Both the position numbers and the translations under genes were made by a program. This document shows positions 30,078-42,148 of a DNA stretch of 64,000 nt, piece after piece (position 1 is the first letter of the stretch; each line of letters begins with the position of its first letter). Origin of the DNA: Isochrysis galbana (taxonomy: Eukaryota; Haptophyta; Isochrysidales; Isochrysidaceae); contig CM030935.1 in assembly GCA_018136815.1 (NCBI GenBank), positions 4,506,159 through 4,570,158 of the forward strand, written 5' to 3'. The notes beneath the pieces were generated by a model. The model saw nothing but the letters and a program-made list of their open reading frames with translations, was not told the origin of the DNA and made no database searches.

Positions 30078-31907
30078 ATGAGGCTCTCGTCGTCACTCCT
30101 GGCTTGCGCCTTCGCCCTCGCCTGCGATGCTCTTCTTGATGTGTGGAAGTGCGACGACCAACGGTGCTGGAAGGCGGACAATACCTCCGTCGCGAATGCG
30201 ACGAATTCGTCGGTCTTCAAGAACTTCTCCTGGTCGCATTGTGATGATCACCTTGACGACGGCAAGCGCCAAGTTGACGATGTCAATGCTGCTAAGGAGG
30301 ATCTATCGGCCGCCGCGCTTCAAGTGCAAGAGGCCACCTCGAGTGTATTAAGCGCAATGGAGACGGCAAGTAACACGGTGGTGAAGGCTGAGCATGATTT
30401 GCGGTCAGCCCGGCGAGAAGCAACTAACCTGCTTCTGCAGATGAAAATGGCTCACACCCGCGAGCTGGATCAGCTTGCAGAGATCGAGTCCCAACGCCGA
30501 GCAGAAGCGCTGGCCAAGATGCAGGCCGAGGTCGATGGGCTATCCGTTCAGGCTGCTGACGCCGCGGCGGAGGCCGCCCTGGCGAGGGTTGAGATGCAGC
30601 GTGTAACTGTGAATATGGAGGAGCAGTTGGCATCAATGCGCGAAGAGGCATCATCAAGGCTGATGGAACTCCAGGCGGCACACGAGTATGAGCTGACGAA
30701 GATGATGGAGGCCGAGAAACACGATCGGGTTCAGGCTGTGCAAGCTGCTGTAGAGGCAGCGGAGGCCCGCGTACATGAGGCAGAGCATGCGGCCTTTGAG
30801 GCGGCAAAGCTGCAGCAACTTGCGGAAGCTGCTGCAACGCGAGCTGCCAAAGAAGCAGAAGTTGCGCGTACGGAGGCCGCAGAAACACTTCGACAGACGA
30901 AAGCAGAGCACCAACGTGAAGTCGCTGAAATAGCGAGGGTAGAAGCGCAGCGTCGAGAAGAAGAGGTCGCCAAAATTAAGGGCGAAGCACATCAGCGTGC
31001 GATTGAAGCTGCACGAGCACAGGAGGAGGCACTGAAGGCAAAGTCCGCCGCGAAGCTCCTTGCCACCGAAGCAGAGGAACGTGCCGCATTTCTGCAAAAA
31101 GAGGCAGAAAAGCAAGCCATAGAGCTCCGAGAACAGCAGAGGAACGCCGTGCAAAGGGTCATGGCAGCCCATCGGATCGAGCTTAAGGAGGCGTCTCGAC
31201 AAGAAGAGCTGCGAAAGGCAACGATGCTGGGTGAGGCAGAGGATTGTAAAACGTCGCTGGCTGAGGCAAAGGCTGAGGCCAAGAATGCGCAGAAAGAAAA
31301 GACTTCGCTGGAGCACATCTTTCAGGCCTACAACCAAGAGAGGGAGAGGGAAATCCTATCATTTATCGAGAAGCAAATGCAAGAAGTCCATCACGGAATT
31401 GAGGAGGCTAAGCGAGCGGCAGACGAGATCCGTGACAATGTGATGCAGATGATGCGAGCGGAATGGCACCACAGTGCCCCGATGTCCTCAACAATTCTCA
31501 CGAATCAGGCTGAGGAGGCCAGTGGGATAAAAGAGCTGGATTCCTCGGAATACAAGCTCGATTCTTGGCTTCACGAGCGGGAGAACGCCAACAAAGTGGA
31601 GAACACCAACGTAGTGAAGGAGAGAGCTAGCAAGGTGAAGGAGAACGCGGACAAAAACGCCCAGGGGAACGCTCTTCAATCTCCGCCATCTGAAGCCGTA
31701 GGTGGTATGATGACCTTCGTCTTGGTCGTGGTCATATTGGTCGGGCTGAAAATCATTTTCCCTCGCTGTCGGAGCTCCGGTTCTTCTACATCGCCTCCTA
31801 GAAGCACAGATTCATCTCCAAGCACGCCCAGTAGCCCAAACACCCAGCGCTCCCATGGCCAACACGTCTCGCCTTACACAGGTCAAAATTCTAGATTTGT
31901 GAGGTAA
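30078..31907 (+). CDS. Secretory-pathway coiled-coil type I membrane protein
   Basis: 609 aa, single exon, family not recognised. Translation from ATG 30078 gives a classic signal peptide (MRLSSSLLACAFALACDA), then a short Cys-containing segment (WKCDDQRCW) with four N-glycosylation sequons within residues 35-51 (NTS, NAT, NSS, NFS). Residues about 60-520 are an almost continuous coiled coil rich in Ala, Glu, Lys and Arg, with near-repeats such as EAARAQEEALKAKSAAKLLATEAEERA. A membrane helix follows near 544-561 (MMTFVLVVVILVGLKIIF), then a 48-residue Ser/Pro/Thr-rich cytosolic tail. The layout suggests a long lumenal or extracellular rod anchored by one C-terminal helix. A longer form starting at 29796 is possible but would bury the signal peptide. 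Confidence 0.65.
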   Translation: MRLSSSLLACAFALACDALLDVWKCDDQRCWKADNTSVANATNSSVFKNFSWSHCDDHLDDGKRQVDDVNAAKEDLSAAALQVQEATSSVLSAMETASNTVVKAEHDLRSARREATNLLLQMKMAHTRELDQLAEIESQRRAEALAKMQAEVDGLSVQAADAAAEAALARVEMQRVTVNMEEQLASMREEASSRLMELQAAHEYELTKMMEAEKHDRVQAVQAAVEAAEARVHEAEHAAFEAAKLQQLAEAAATRAAKEAEVARTEAAETLRQTKAEHQREVAEIARVEAQRREEEVAKIKGEAHQRAIEAARAQEEALKAKSAAKLLATEAEERAAFLQKEAEKQAIELREQQRNAVQRVMAAHRIELKEASRQEELRKATMLGEAEDCKTSLAEAKAEAKNAQKEKTSLEHIFQAYNQEREREILSFIEKQMQEVHHGIEEAKRAADEIRDNVMQMMRAEWHHSAPMSSTILTNQAEEASGIKELDSSEYKLDSWLHERENANKVENTNVVKERASKVKENADKNAQGNALQSPPSEAVGGMMTFVLVVVILVGLKIIFPRCRSSGSSTSPPRSTDSSPSTPSSPNTQRSHGQHVSPYTGQNSRFVR

Positions 31908-31968
31908 GAATAACGCTCTTAAGGGTGGATCAATTAACCATGACTTCGGAGTACAAGCACAAACGTAA

Positions 31969-33415
31969 GTCTTACCATGGGGGTATTGCGGAAAGAAGCA
32001 ATCTGTGACTGAAAGAGTTCGAAGGGTTAATAATAATATAACTGAGCACATCTCCGTACATGGGAGGGTGCTCCTTGCAAACTTTATAATATACGGAACT
32101 TCTAGGTATTGGCTATCCACCGTCGTCCCACCCAGCTGGTTCATGGAGGCTATAGACGCTGATGTCCACGCCCTCCTTTGGGACAGGACACCCACACTGA
32201 GAGCCGATGAGCTGGGATCGACCCGGGAAGGAAAGAAATGGGTAACACATCCGACCTACCCGAGGGTGGGTCGCACCGAAGGGGACTCGAAATTGGGGGT
32301 AGGCTTGCTACCGATGGCGGAACACCCGAAAGCTCTGCAAGCGATATGGATAATCATAATCATAATCAGGTACCTTACGCATTCGACAGCCGACTGGAAG
32401 GTCGCTTTAGACCAATGGTTCAACCGTACCTCATTAGGGATAGGGGCAGTTCTCTCGACGATCAATGTACATCGGCTCACGGACAGCATTGGAGGGCACA
32501 GCACGCTGCCTCACTTTTGGAAACTAGCGCTGGCCAACTTCCCGAAACTGAAGCTCGGCAGACACGTAGTGACACACGAGGGGGCACGGGGCGCCCCCAT
32601 CTGGCACGACCCACACCTGAAACCACCTAACATCCATCACTCACACAGAGCAAAGTGGGAGAGGATGCAGACGGTAGTAGTCCATATCACACGATCAACC
32701 CCGACGCGGCTGTCTTCTTTCTACACAAAAGACGAATGTTCCGCATATCTTGCGGCCGATGTGGCTTGGATCCGACACAAAGGCAGATACATATCGGTTA
32801 CACCCTTTCTAAAAGCTCGTGGGATAAGATAATAACATGGGCAGCTAACGCCCTTGCGATACCTAACATAACTTATATAGAACTGCTTAGGAAAACGGCC
32901 AAGGCACTCCGGACTCCGGCCTGCTGGAGAAGACGAAGGCCTAGAGCCTCAGGCGAATCCAGATGACCACAACATAGGAGATATTCTATCGGACGACGAA
33001 GGCAGATACTATCTCCAAAAGAGGGGCACGTACCACAACGTACGCCTCAACGTCATGGGAGAGCCCCACGTGTACGAGCCGGCACTCCTGCAGCCGCCAC
33101 CTAGCCACCTAGAGAACTACGAACCCCGCTTAAATGGGGAAACGCCTATGACGGACCGGCCGATATGGCATACCCACTGCCTCAGGAGTACGCGCTGCAA
33201 GGCACTCGTAAGACGCTCGAGGACGTTGACGTGAAAACACTCACGAGCGCATACCTAGCGGCGAGAAAAACGAAAAGACAAAAGGCGACTATCCGATGGG
33301 AAGAGAGGCTCCCGGGCCTCAAGGACAAATGGAAGCAGATATCTCAACTTTATAGATACAAGATACAACTTCTTGACACCCCGTGACTCGTACCTGCACT
33401 CCAAACACATCCTGC
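31969..33415 (+). pseudogene. LINE pol fragment, frameshifted
   Basis: C-terminal half of a non-LTR retrotransposon polyprotein directly downstream of the coiled-coil gene. Blocks are RVRRVNNNITEHISVHGRVL, LANFIIYGTSRYWLS and DADVHALLWDR (post-RT region), SFYTKDECSAYL, IITWAANALAIPN and, after frame changes at about 32830 and 32960, GDILSDDEGRYYLQKRGTYHN and TPRDSYLHSKHIL. The last matches LTARDTHLHYKHIT of the 14-kb copy, so the pieces are collinear. Stops and frame shifts show it is dead; it breaks off at about 33412. Confidence 0.8.
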
Positions 33416-33551
33416 GGCTTGCGTTTGCGCCGCTCGCTCAGCTCGCTCAGTGGGCAGAGCAGGTAGCGGGCCAATCTCTGCAGGGACTGAGTGAGGCTTT
33501 CAGCCCCATTGGCGGGTCCGGCGCGGGACGTGTCGGTTTAGATTCTTCACC

Positions 33552-33972
33552 TGACGGATCCGAGGTTACCACTACCTCAGATGGGAACGGAGGGGACGGA
33601 AGGGAAGCGGCGAGAGGCACGGCGGAGGTAGGGGACGGGCTCATGACGGGCTCACCCGCCTCCAGAGGAGGCAAGGAGGCGGGCTTGGGAGAGGCAGAGC
33701 GAGGCGATGGAGCGGACATAGCGAGGATGAGAGCGGGGCGAGGGTGAGTGCGCGAGGGTTGTTGAGAGATGTGTTGTAGAGTGAATGTTCTTGACGAGGA
33801 GCGAGAGCGAGAACGGGACGAAAGCGAGAACGGGCGAGCGAGAGCGAACGACGGGAACGAGAGAACGACTACCAACCACAAGATGTCACGCTCACTCCAC
33901 ACTAACCCCACTTCCCCTCACATTCACGTATCCTTCCCCACCCAAACGGGGAACGGGGAATGGAAAAACAAG
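33552..33972 (+). mobile_element. LTR, truncated by the assembly gap
   Basis: Starts TGACGGATCCGAGGTTACCA and is collinear for about 420 bp with the complete 854-bp LTR at 46554-47407 (about 90% identical by eye), then runs into the N gap. It may be one LTR of a larger element hidden in the gap. Confidence 0.8.
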
Positions 33973-34072
33973 NNNNNNNNNNNNNNNNNNNNNNNNNNNN
34001 NNNNNNNNNNNNNNNNNNNNNNNNNNNNNNNNNNNNNNNNNNNNNNNNNNNNNNNNNNNNNNNNNNNNNNNN
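33973..34072. other. Assembly gap (100 N)
   Basis: Exactly 100 N, a conventional placeholder. An LTR lies on the left and a CT/C microsatellite on the right, so the true length is unknown and may be several kb. Confidence 0.99.
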
Positions 34073-34493
34073 CTCTCTCTCTCGCCCCCCCCCCTCTCTC
34101 TCCCTCCCTCCCTCCCTCCCTCCCTCCCTCCCTCTCTCTCTCTCTCTATTTCTCTCTTTCTCTCTCTCTCTCTCCCTCTCTCTCTCTCCCGCTGCGTGAG
34201 TGGACGCCGGCCGTCCTGCCGACGTCGCCCCCCCCCCCCCCCCCCCTCTCCCCTCTCGCCCCCCCCCTCCCCCCCCCCCCCCCTCTCTCACCGAACACTT
34301 CTGAAAACCCCTCCCACACTTCATAGTTCGTCGCTGCTCTCACCCCCTTTCCCGCTCTCCTTCCCGCCCCTTCTCCCTTTCCCTCCCCCCCCCTCTCCAT
34401 CTCTCAGAACATCTCTTAAAACCCTCTCAGATATAGCAACCCGTTTGAGCCCCTTCGGCCCCCAACCCACCGCTCCTCGCCTCTCCACACGCG
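34073..34493. promoter_or_regulatory. CT/C-rich leader of the Pol I subunit gene
   Basis: CT runs, CCCT repeats and C runs of up to about 18 nt (34090-34285) followed by 200 nt of pyrimidine-rich sequence up to the start codon. Confidence 0.5.
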
Positions 34494-37400
34494 ATGGCAT
34501 CGTCGCGCCTCCCTCCCGACGCCTCCGTCGTGCGCGAGCTGCGCGAGCTGGTCCGACCTCACATCGACTCGTTCGACTGGTTTGTCCGCTACGGTCTCGA
34601 CGAGGCCGTCGATTCGCTTGAGCCGGAGGAGTTTGAGGAGGAGAGAGCCGGCGCTCGGGTCTCTCTCTGGCTCAACTCCGCCTCTCTCTTGCTGCCCAAA
34701 TCGGACGCGCGGCGCGAGCAGGATCTGTACCCTTCCGAGTGTCGACGGCGCGCCGCCTCATACACAGCTCAGCTGCGCGTCACCCTCAACTACTCGGTCA
34801 ACGGAGGGCCGCCGCTTGAATTCGAGAGAGCGCTCGGCCAGGTGCCAGTGATGGTCTGCTCGGCCGCGTGCCACCTGCGCAAGCTGGGCACGGCAGAGCT
34901 GGTGCGCAAGCGAGAGGAGAGGCACGAGCTCGGTGGCTATTTCATCGCCAACGGCAACGAGCGCGCCATCCGCCTGCTCATCGTGCCGCGCCGCAACCAC
35001 ATAACTGGCATTGTGCGCTCCTCGTTCAAGAACCGCGGGCCAACCTTCACGCAGTACGCCACCGTCATCCGCTGCGCCAACGCGGACCAGTCGTCGCTCA
35101 CGGTCGCCCTCCACCTCCTATCGACGGGCTCCGCCCGCCTGCGCATCACCATCTCCAAGAACGAGTTCTTCATCCCCGTCGTCCTGGTGCTGCGCGCCTT
35201 CCGCGACTGCTCGGACAAGGAGATCTACGAGCGCACTTTGGCGGGTGCGGGCGACGACCCCTTTGTGGCCGACCGCGTGATCGAGGCGTTGCGAGAGAAT
35301 CGCGATGACTTTGACGTTCCGCTGCGCACGCACGCGGAGTGCCTCGTTTTCCTCGGCCAGCGCTTCCGTGGCATCCTGCGGCGGCCACCGTGGGAGTCGG
35401 ACGAGGAGGCGGGTATGGTGCTACTGCGCCGGCACGTGTTCATCCACCTCGAGCACAGGAGCGAGTCAGGGCGTGGCGGTGCCAAGTGGGAGCTTCTCCT
35501 CCTCATGCTGCAGCGACTGTATGCGCTCGCCGCTGGCCGCGTATCCGCCGACAATCCGGACAGGTGCGTCGTTTCCCATGCGAATATGACACCTGGAGGC
35601 CGGCTTGACCACCCTGCCCGCGCCGCCGTGTTGGGGGCTCGAGGCCTCGCGCCAAGGAGAGGCACATCGTACTCTGGCGTGCACGCGCCGCCGCGGTCGC
35701 CGCGCCGCCTCTCATCCCGCCGTCTGTGGCCTATCCATGGGCGTCAGCGCACCAGCCTTCCGTTGATTATCCCCACCTCTTTCTATGGCCACAGCCTTGT
35801 CAACCAAGAGGTGCTCCTCCCAGGACACCTGTGGACGATGATGATGCGTGAGCAGCTGGGCAATTGGGTGCGTGCCGTTGGCGCGAGCATCAAGCGCGAG
35901 CTCGGGAAGCCCAACCCCCTATCAGTATCCGACGAGAAGTTGATCTCGACGGCGCTGCGCGGTGCCAGCGATAAGGTCGATCCAGGAAAGGCACTCTCCT
36001 ACTTTATTGCCACCGGCAACCTGCGGTCAGAGTCAGGGCTTGATCTCCAGCAGGTAAATGCGTGGCCGTGCATCCGTCTACCTGCCACCCTGCTCATCTC
36101 ATGCCCCTCATCGACCCGTGTTGTCCGCCCTCTGGCCCTCATGAGCGATGCCAAACATGCTCGTCTGACTGTCTCCTTAAGCCTGGCTGGATGATGACGT
36201 GGTCATGCTAACCCCATGACTTCCCCTCGCTGCTACGCTGATGGTCAGACCGCCGGGTTCACAATTGTCGCTGAGCGCCTGAACTATTTCCGCTTCCTCG
36301 CCCACTTCCGCTCCATTCATCGTGGAGCATTCTTCGCTCAGTTGCGGACGACCACCGTCCGCAAGCTGCTGCCGGACCAGTGGGGCTTCCTTTGCCCCGT
36401 CCACACGCCCGATGGCTCCCCGTGCGGTCTCCTCTCACACTTGGCCGAGCCCTGCTCCGTCGCGGTTGAGCAGCCGCCCCGTGGCTCGATGAGAGCTTAC
36501 CTTCTTCCGCATCTCGCCGCAGCCGGAGTTGCTCTCTTGCCGCTGGCAACCGGGCTGCCAGCCTCGAGCTACCTCCCCGTTTTGCTTGACGGAGAGGTGC
36601 GCAGGATGTTGCCGCCTGCTTGTCACGAACTCTATCACCACAATTGTGGCTCGCCTCGCCCCCTCCTCCCCGCCCAATCTGGGGTATGCTGCTTATGTCA
36701 AGCCCGTGCCGTAATCCCGTAACCTTGTAGGTCATCGGGTTTGTGCACGTTGACGCTGCACCGGCCACTACGTCCATCATCCGCCGCCTCAAGGTGCGAC
36801 CGCCCATCCACAATGGGCCAAAGCATGTGCCGTCATGTTGCTCGCAGTCGCGCCCGCTCAAACGATTCCTCCACCCATCTGATTGCCTGTGCGTGCTTGC
36901 CGATCAGGTCGTTGGCCCTGACTCACCCGACGTGGCCGCGCCTCTGTCACCGCCGTCGACACTTGGCGCGCTGGAGATTGCGCTTATTTTGCCGGGCGGC
37001 TCTCGTCGACCTCCCGCGCTGTACCTCGCGTCGCACGCAGCGCGACCGCTACGACCCGTCTCCAATCTGAGCCTCAAGGGGCGCGTCGAGCTCATTGGCC
37101 CTCTCGAGCAAACAACGCTGCGCGTTTCGTACGGGATAGAAGATCCAGGGAGGGGTGAGGCGAGCCATGCGGAGGTAGAGTCCCACAAGATGCTCTCTCT
37201 TGTCGCCTCCCTCACTCCCTTTTGCGACTTCAACCAAAGCCCTCGGAACATGTATCAGGTAGGCAAGCCGGCGGTCGAGGGGCCTTCGACGGCGATGGTG
37301 TCCACGGGGCACGCGCGGGTCGAGACCACTCCAAGCACGATTCTCACGCCAGTTTGTACTGACACCCCCCATGTGTGCCCTGCCCCTCTCTCCTCGATGA

Positions 37401-39483
37401 CAGTGCCAGATGGGTAAACAGACGATGGGCGTCCCGTTCCATGCTATCGGACAAAGGAGCGAGACCAAGGTGCGCCGACTTCAGCGAGTGCTTCTCACAG
37501 GCATCGCGGTGGACCTCTGCCCACTCGCCCGCAACCCTAGGGCTCGACAGCCCTAGCCCCCCGTGCATGCTGCATCGTGGCCACCATGCGAATCCAATCG
37601 ATTTGCGTCCCATTCCGGTGAGTAGGCGTACCATTTGCACACTCCGCAATCGCCAATTGTGCGGACATCTAACTACACGCGCTTTGGAATGGACGAATAC
37701 CCGCTCGGTACTAATGCCGTCATTGCAGTCATCTCGTACACCGGCTACGACATGGAGGACGCGATGATCGTCAACAAGGTGCCGCTTCAGCCGAGAGCGT
37801 GCGCGCCGCTTGTTGCCTTTACCTTCCGCAGCGGTTGAGCACATATTTCGACTCGATGCAACGCCTCCTCACCGGGAACCCCCATCCCCGACCACCCTTC
37901 ACTAGGCGTCGTACGAGCGCGGCTTCGCTCATGCGTCGGTGCGCACGACAGTCGAGGTCAACTTGAACAAATTGAAGCCCAAGGGCGGCGCTCCACACCA
38001 TCGTTTCGGCAACCTCTTGCCCCCTGACGGGCCGGCCTCCTCGTCAGGGCAGCCACAGAAGAAGTTCTGCGAGACACTCGGCGCTGACGGCCTGCCGGAT
38101 GTTGGCCAGGCGCTACGCGACGGCGACCCAATTTGCGCTATCCTCGACCTGGCCACTGGAGATCACGAGCTCAAGCTACACAAGTCGTCAGGCGGAGAGT
38201 CGGGCGGCGCAGCTATCGTGGAGGAGGTACGGCTCGTGGGCGGCGACGGCAACGTCGCTCACGGAGCCGCCGAGGCGCCGGCCGTTTTCATCCGCCTCCG
38301 ATACAACCGGAACCCCATTCCTGGCGACAAGTTCGCCACTCGGCACGGGCAGAAGGGCGTCCTCTCTCGACTGTGGCCTCAAGAGGATATGCCCTTCACT
38401 GAGTCCGGCTTGACGCCCGATGTGCTCTTCAACCCGCATGGATTTCCCTCGCGCATGACCATCGGGTGGGCGTGCGGCAGCGGCTGTGGCCCAGCGACCC
38501 CTATCCTTCCCTCCATTACCGCACACATGTCCTAGACGAAGGCGATGTGCTGAGCCACCCCTCCGTCGTTTGTTAGGATGCTTCTCGAGATTATGGCTGC
38601 CAAGAGCGGCGCATTACATGGAGTCACTCAGGACGCCACGCCCTTCAAGTTCTCCGACAAGCATCGGGCCGTAGACTACTTTGGGGAACAGGTGTTGAGA
38701 CGCCCGCCCGTATCCGGCGGTTGCCTCTGTGCCCTAGTATGTCGATGCACGCGCCTGCGCCCGGCCTCTTTCGACACGCACAAAGTCACCTTCTTCCTCG
38801 CCTATCGCTTCCTTCCAGCTCCGCAAGGCGGGGTTCGCCTACCATGGCACGGAGTCGATGTACTCTGGCCTCTATGGCACGGAGATGGAAGTCCAGATCT
38901 TTGTTGGCGTCGTCTACTACCAGCGGCTCCGACACATGGTTTCGGACAAGCACCAAGTCCGCGCGAGGGGTCCGATCAATCCTCTCACGCGCCAGCCCGT
39001 CCACGGGCGGAAAATTCACGGCGGCATTCGCCTAGGTGAGTGGTCACGACGGCACTTGGTTGGAGGAGCGTCGAGTCTTGCTCTGCCACGCACTCTTGCT
39101 CGCCTTCCGAAGGACTGCACCCATCCCGTCCGCGCTCATTTGCCTCCTTCCGGTCACTGCACCATCCAGGCGAGATGGAGCGCGATGCCTTGCTCGCGCA
39201 CGGCGTAGCATACCTCGTGCACGACCGCCTTTTCCACTGTTCCGATGAGGCGCGCACTCTCGTCTGCACGAAATGCGGGTCGCTCCTAGCGCCACGCATG
39301 AAACCGCCGGAGGGTCCGACGGCCCGGTTGGGGGCGCGAGAGACCCTATGCGCGGAGTGCGGCGACGGCAGCAACGTCGACGTCATCTCCTTGCCCTACG
39401 TTTTCATGTACCTCACGAACGAGCTAGCGGCTATGAATATCAAGGTGAGCGTCGACACAAAAGCTCCGGGGGTGCTGCGGTGA
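34494..39483 (+). CDS. POLR1B: RNA polymerase I second-largest subunit (RPA135/POLR1B)
   Basis: Catalytic-core beta-type subunit of RNA polymerase I. Eleven exons: 34494-35563, 35795-36053, 36249-36596, 36731-36793, 36908-37258, 37404-37469, 37626-37778, 37906-38465, 38577-38691, 38819-39035 and 39170-39483. They sum to 3516 nt (1171 aa), close to the usual 1130-1200, with all introns GT-AG and all phases consistent. Signatures in order: [130 protein letters not shown] and [14 protein letters not shown]-terminal zinc ribbon (CTKCGS...CAEC) follows, then [18 protein letters not shown] and the short end after LAAMNIKV point to Pol I rather than Pol II or III. No disabling change is seen. Confidence 0.96.
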
Positions 39484-39751
39484 GAGGTGAGCAAACCGTA
39501 CGGACGCCTGCCCGCATCCACCGGATTGGGAGTCGCACGTGAGCAGCCACCGGCTTGGTAAAGCGACTATTGCGCAATTACCCTTCAGCAACGATCCTCG
39601 ACGGCTCTCGACAAAGAGGCTTCTATCGTGCATAATCAACCTTACCCGGCCGACACACGAGAATGTTTTGATGTATGGTGTATAGTGTGTGGTGGCATGA
39701 GATGATGCATGTGATACAAATAAAAAACATTCTTGAAGGAGTCCGCTAACA
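39484..39751. other. 3' flank of the Pol I subunit gene
   Basis: Short AT-richer stretch containing ATACAAATAAAAAACATTC at about 39713, possibly a polyadenylation region, before repeat R1. Confidence 0.35.
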
Positions 39752-40262
39752 AACCTACTTTTATAAGTAGGGGTCAATGTCAATGGGGGCCTCGCGCCCC
39801 CCTCTCTCAATGGCGGACACCCCCCGGGGTGGGCCCGTGCAATCAACCTCAGCCCCTGCCTTCTGGCAAGGGCTAGGCGCTAGGCATTCAACAATTTCAC
39901 CCAGACCCCCAGTGGGCGCGGGTCGTGAGCCGCACTCCCACGCCCGCGTTGGGCCTGCCCTCGAGCTGACTCCCCCCCTTCCCCTTCCCTGGTCGCCAGG
40001 CATACAGAGGTCGCTGGGCGGCTCCAATGGTTAGCGAGGCGAGCGTGGGAGAGGCGGGCGGGGGGCCAGGGGCTGAGCCCCAGCCTCCACTGCCCCCTGA
40101 GCCGCCCTTGCTGGCTGGACCTCTGGGAGTCCCCAAAGGACCTCGGAGAGCAGGCCATGGCGCACCGCATGGCGACGCGCCGCAGGGAGAGAGGTGGAGG
40201 AGAATGGAGAGAGGGAGAGGGGAGAGGGGCGGGATTTTTGCAATCCCCCCCGATGGAGTGCG
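39752..40262 (+). repeat. Dispersed repeat R1, full copy
   Basis: Forward copy from AACCTACTTTTATAAGTAGG to GGGATTTTTGCAATCCCCCC. It shares all R1 landmarks and is collinear with the 28495-28977 copy. Confidence 0.88.
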
Positions 40263-40837
40263 GTACGTGAGAAACGGGAAACGGGCCCCGTTTGCGTTAG
40301 CAAACGGGCGCTTGCAGCAGCAGTCTTGAATAAAGTCCGGAAGGTCTGCAAGCCGCACGGCCCGAAGCGCGCATATATGTCACGCACGAGTACATTCTCG
40401 TCGCTCGTCGCCGCCCACAGCCGTTGATTCTCGTTGGATTCGAGCGAGCGAAAGGCGATCCGGCCCAATGCGTGAGTGCGTGGTGCGCAACAGCGGACAG
40501 CGGACAACGGCACTGCCGCGAACACTACAAGGCAAGCTGTCTCGATCGCGCTCGGGCGCAGCGCGCGGCGCCGCCTCACTCCACGCAGCTACGCCTCCCT
40601 GCGCCGCCTGCACCCAGCAATCCACATGTGCTGCGCTAGGCGATAGGGCGAGGAGGGAGTCCTCCAACTCCTGCGCGGTGTAGGGGAGAGTGGGCATCCC
40701 AGTGGCGAGATCGCTCTTTCAACCGAGTACCAGCGGGATTTTTTTTTGCAGAGCGGTTGTAAGAGGGTTGAAAGAGCTCTTCCAACCACGCTCCTCAAAC
40801 CTTACGAGAACCTTGCAAAAATCCTCTTTTTCTTTGG
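40263..40837. other. Possible coding relic, otherwise nothing recognised
   Basis: On the minus strand about 60 codons (FRSLESNENQRLWAATSDEN, then LVRDIYARFGPCGLQTFRTL) are open and protein-like but have no start, stop context or recognised family. The rest is featureless apart from a near-palindrome GGTTGAAAGAGCTCTTCCAACC at about 40759-40780. Confidence 0.3.
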
Positions 40838-41237
40838 AGGGTTTTTGAGGAGGTTTCACTCGGGTTTCATTCGGGTTTCACTCCGGGGTTTCACTTGCTC
40901 GACTAACTACCGAGTAAAGCTGGGTGAAACCCGAGGAAAACAACGTTCTGCAAAATGGGAAACGGCGTTCTGCTGGCCGCGAGGGGTTTCACTGCGCCGC
41001 AAGAGGCTCCCGCGGGAATGGGTGGACCGCAGGGGGGGCGCGCCCTTCTCTCGCGCGAGATGCGCGTCTCGCGCCCCCCCATGGAGCCCCCAGAGCTCCC
41101 CATGCCCTCTCGGCGCTCACCGCCCGCGCTGACGCCGCTCGAAGCGGCGAGAGCCGAGGCCACATGGCCTGTGCGCTTCTAGCGCGACGGCTCCGATCGC
41201 ATGGGGCCGTCACAATGGAGCCCTTGGCAGTCGGAGC

Positions 41238-41600
41238 GCGCGCCGAGCTGAGGGCGAGCAGCGAGAGTGAGGATGGGAGGAGGGAAAGTGATGGGGAGCC
41301 AGAGGGGGAGGGTTGTCACGATGAGAGGGGAGGGGAGGGAGAGAGAGTGAGCAGCTGAGCAACAGCGATAGCGACATCGAGAGATCGAGGGAGAGGGAGA
41401 GGCAGAGCGATGGGGAGCGCGCGCCGAGCTGAGGGCGAGCGACGAGGATGAGGATGGGAGGAAGGAAAGTGAGGGGGAGGGGGAGCTGGAGGGGGAGGGT
41501 TGTCACAATGAGAGGGGAGGGGAGGGAAAGAGAGTGAGCAGCTGAGCGATAGTGAGAGTGACATTGAGAGATCAAGGGAGAGGGAGAGGCAGAGCAATGG
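41238..41600. repeat. Tandem repeat, 2 copies of about 181 bp
   Basis: Both units start GCGCGCGCCGAGCTGAGGGC (41238 and 41419) and share GGGGGAGGGTTGTCAC, GAGTGAGCAGCTGAGC and GAGGGAGAGGGAGAGGCAGA. They differ by scattered changes and a short indel. Confidence 0.9.
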
Positions 41601-42148
41601 TGAGAGGGAGAGGAACAACCCAAGACCCCTTTCTAGCAGATGGCTTAGTCTTTGTTGCACTGCATGTGGGTGGTAGTGTTCCTTAGCATCTGGACAATGT
41701 GGAGTGTGTGTTCTATTGTTCCACTGTGCTTGGAAAATTGGGAAATCAATTAATGCATCCTCTCAAGCATAGGGACCGAAATGTCCTTAAACTACCACAG
41801 GATGCATGATGCGTTACGTGTAACTCTCTCTATGAGAGACCGTGCCTTGCATTCCTATGACTTGCCATCACCCACAGTCTTGAGGGGTGGGGTAGCCTTG
41901 CACAAGATCCAACCTCATGATGCGTAACGTGTAACTCCCTCTGGGAGACCGTGCCTTGAGTGTTGTGACCAAGGCTACCCACTCACCCTTCTTTTTCTCG
42001 ATTGTTCCTCAAACGCCCTCCTCAGCCCAGCCTCACAAGGAGCACACATGCCCCCCCAAGCTACGTGGGGGAGGGCACATGATGGGTGATGGCAGCCAAC
42101 TCGCGCTGGTGGGGTGCGAGGGGCCGGGGGACATGTGCGTCTACTCAC

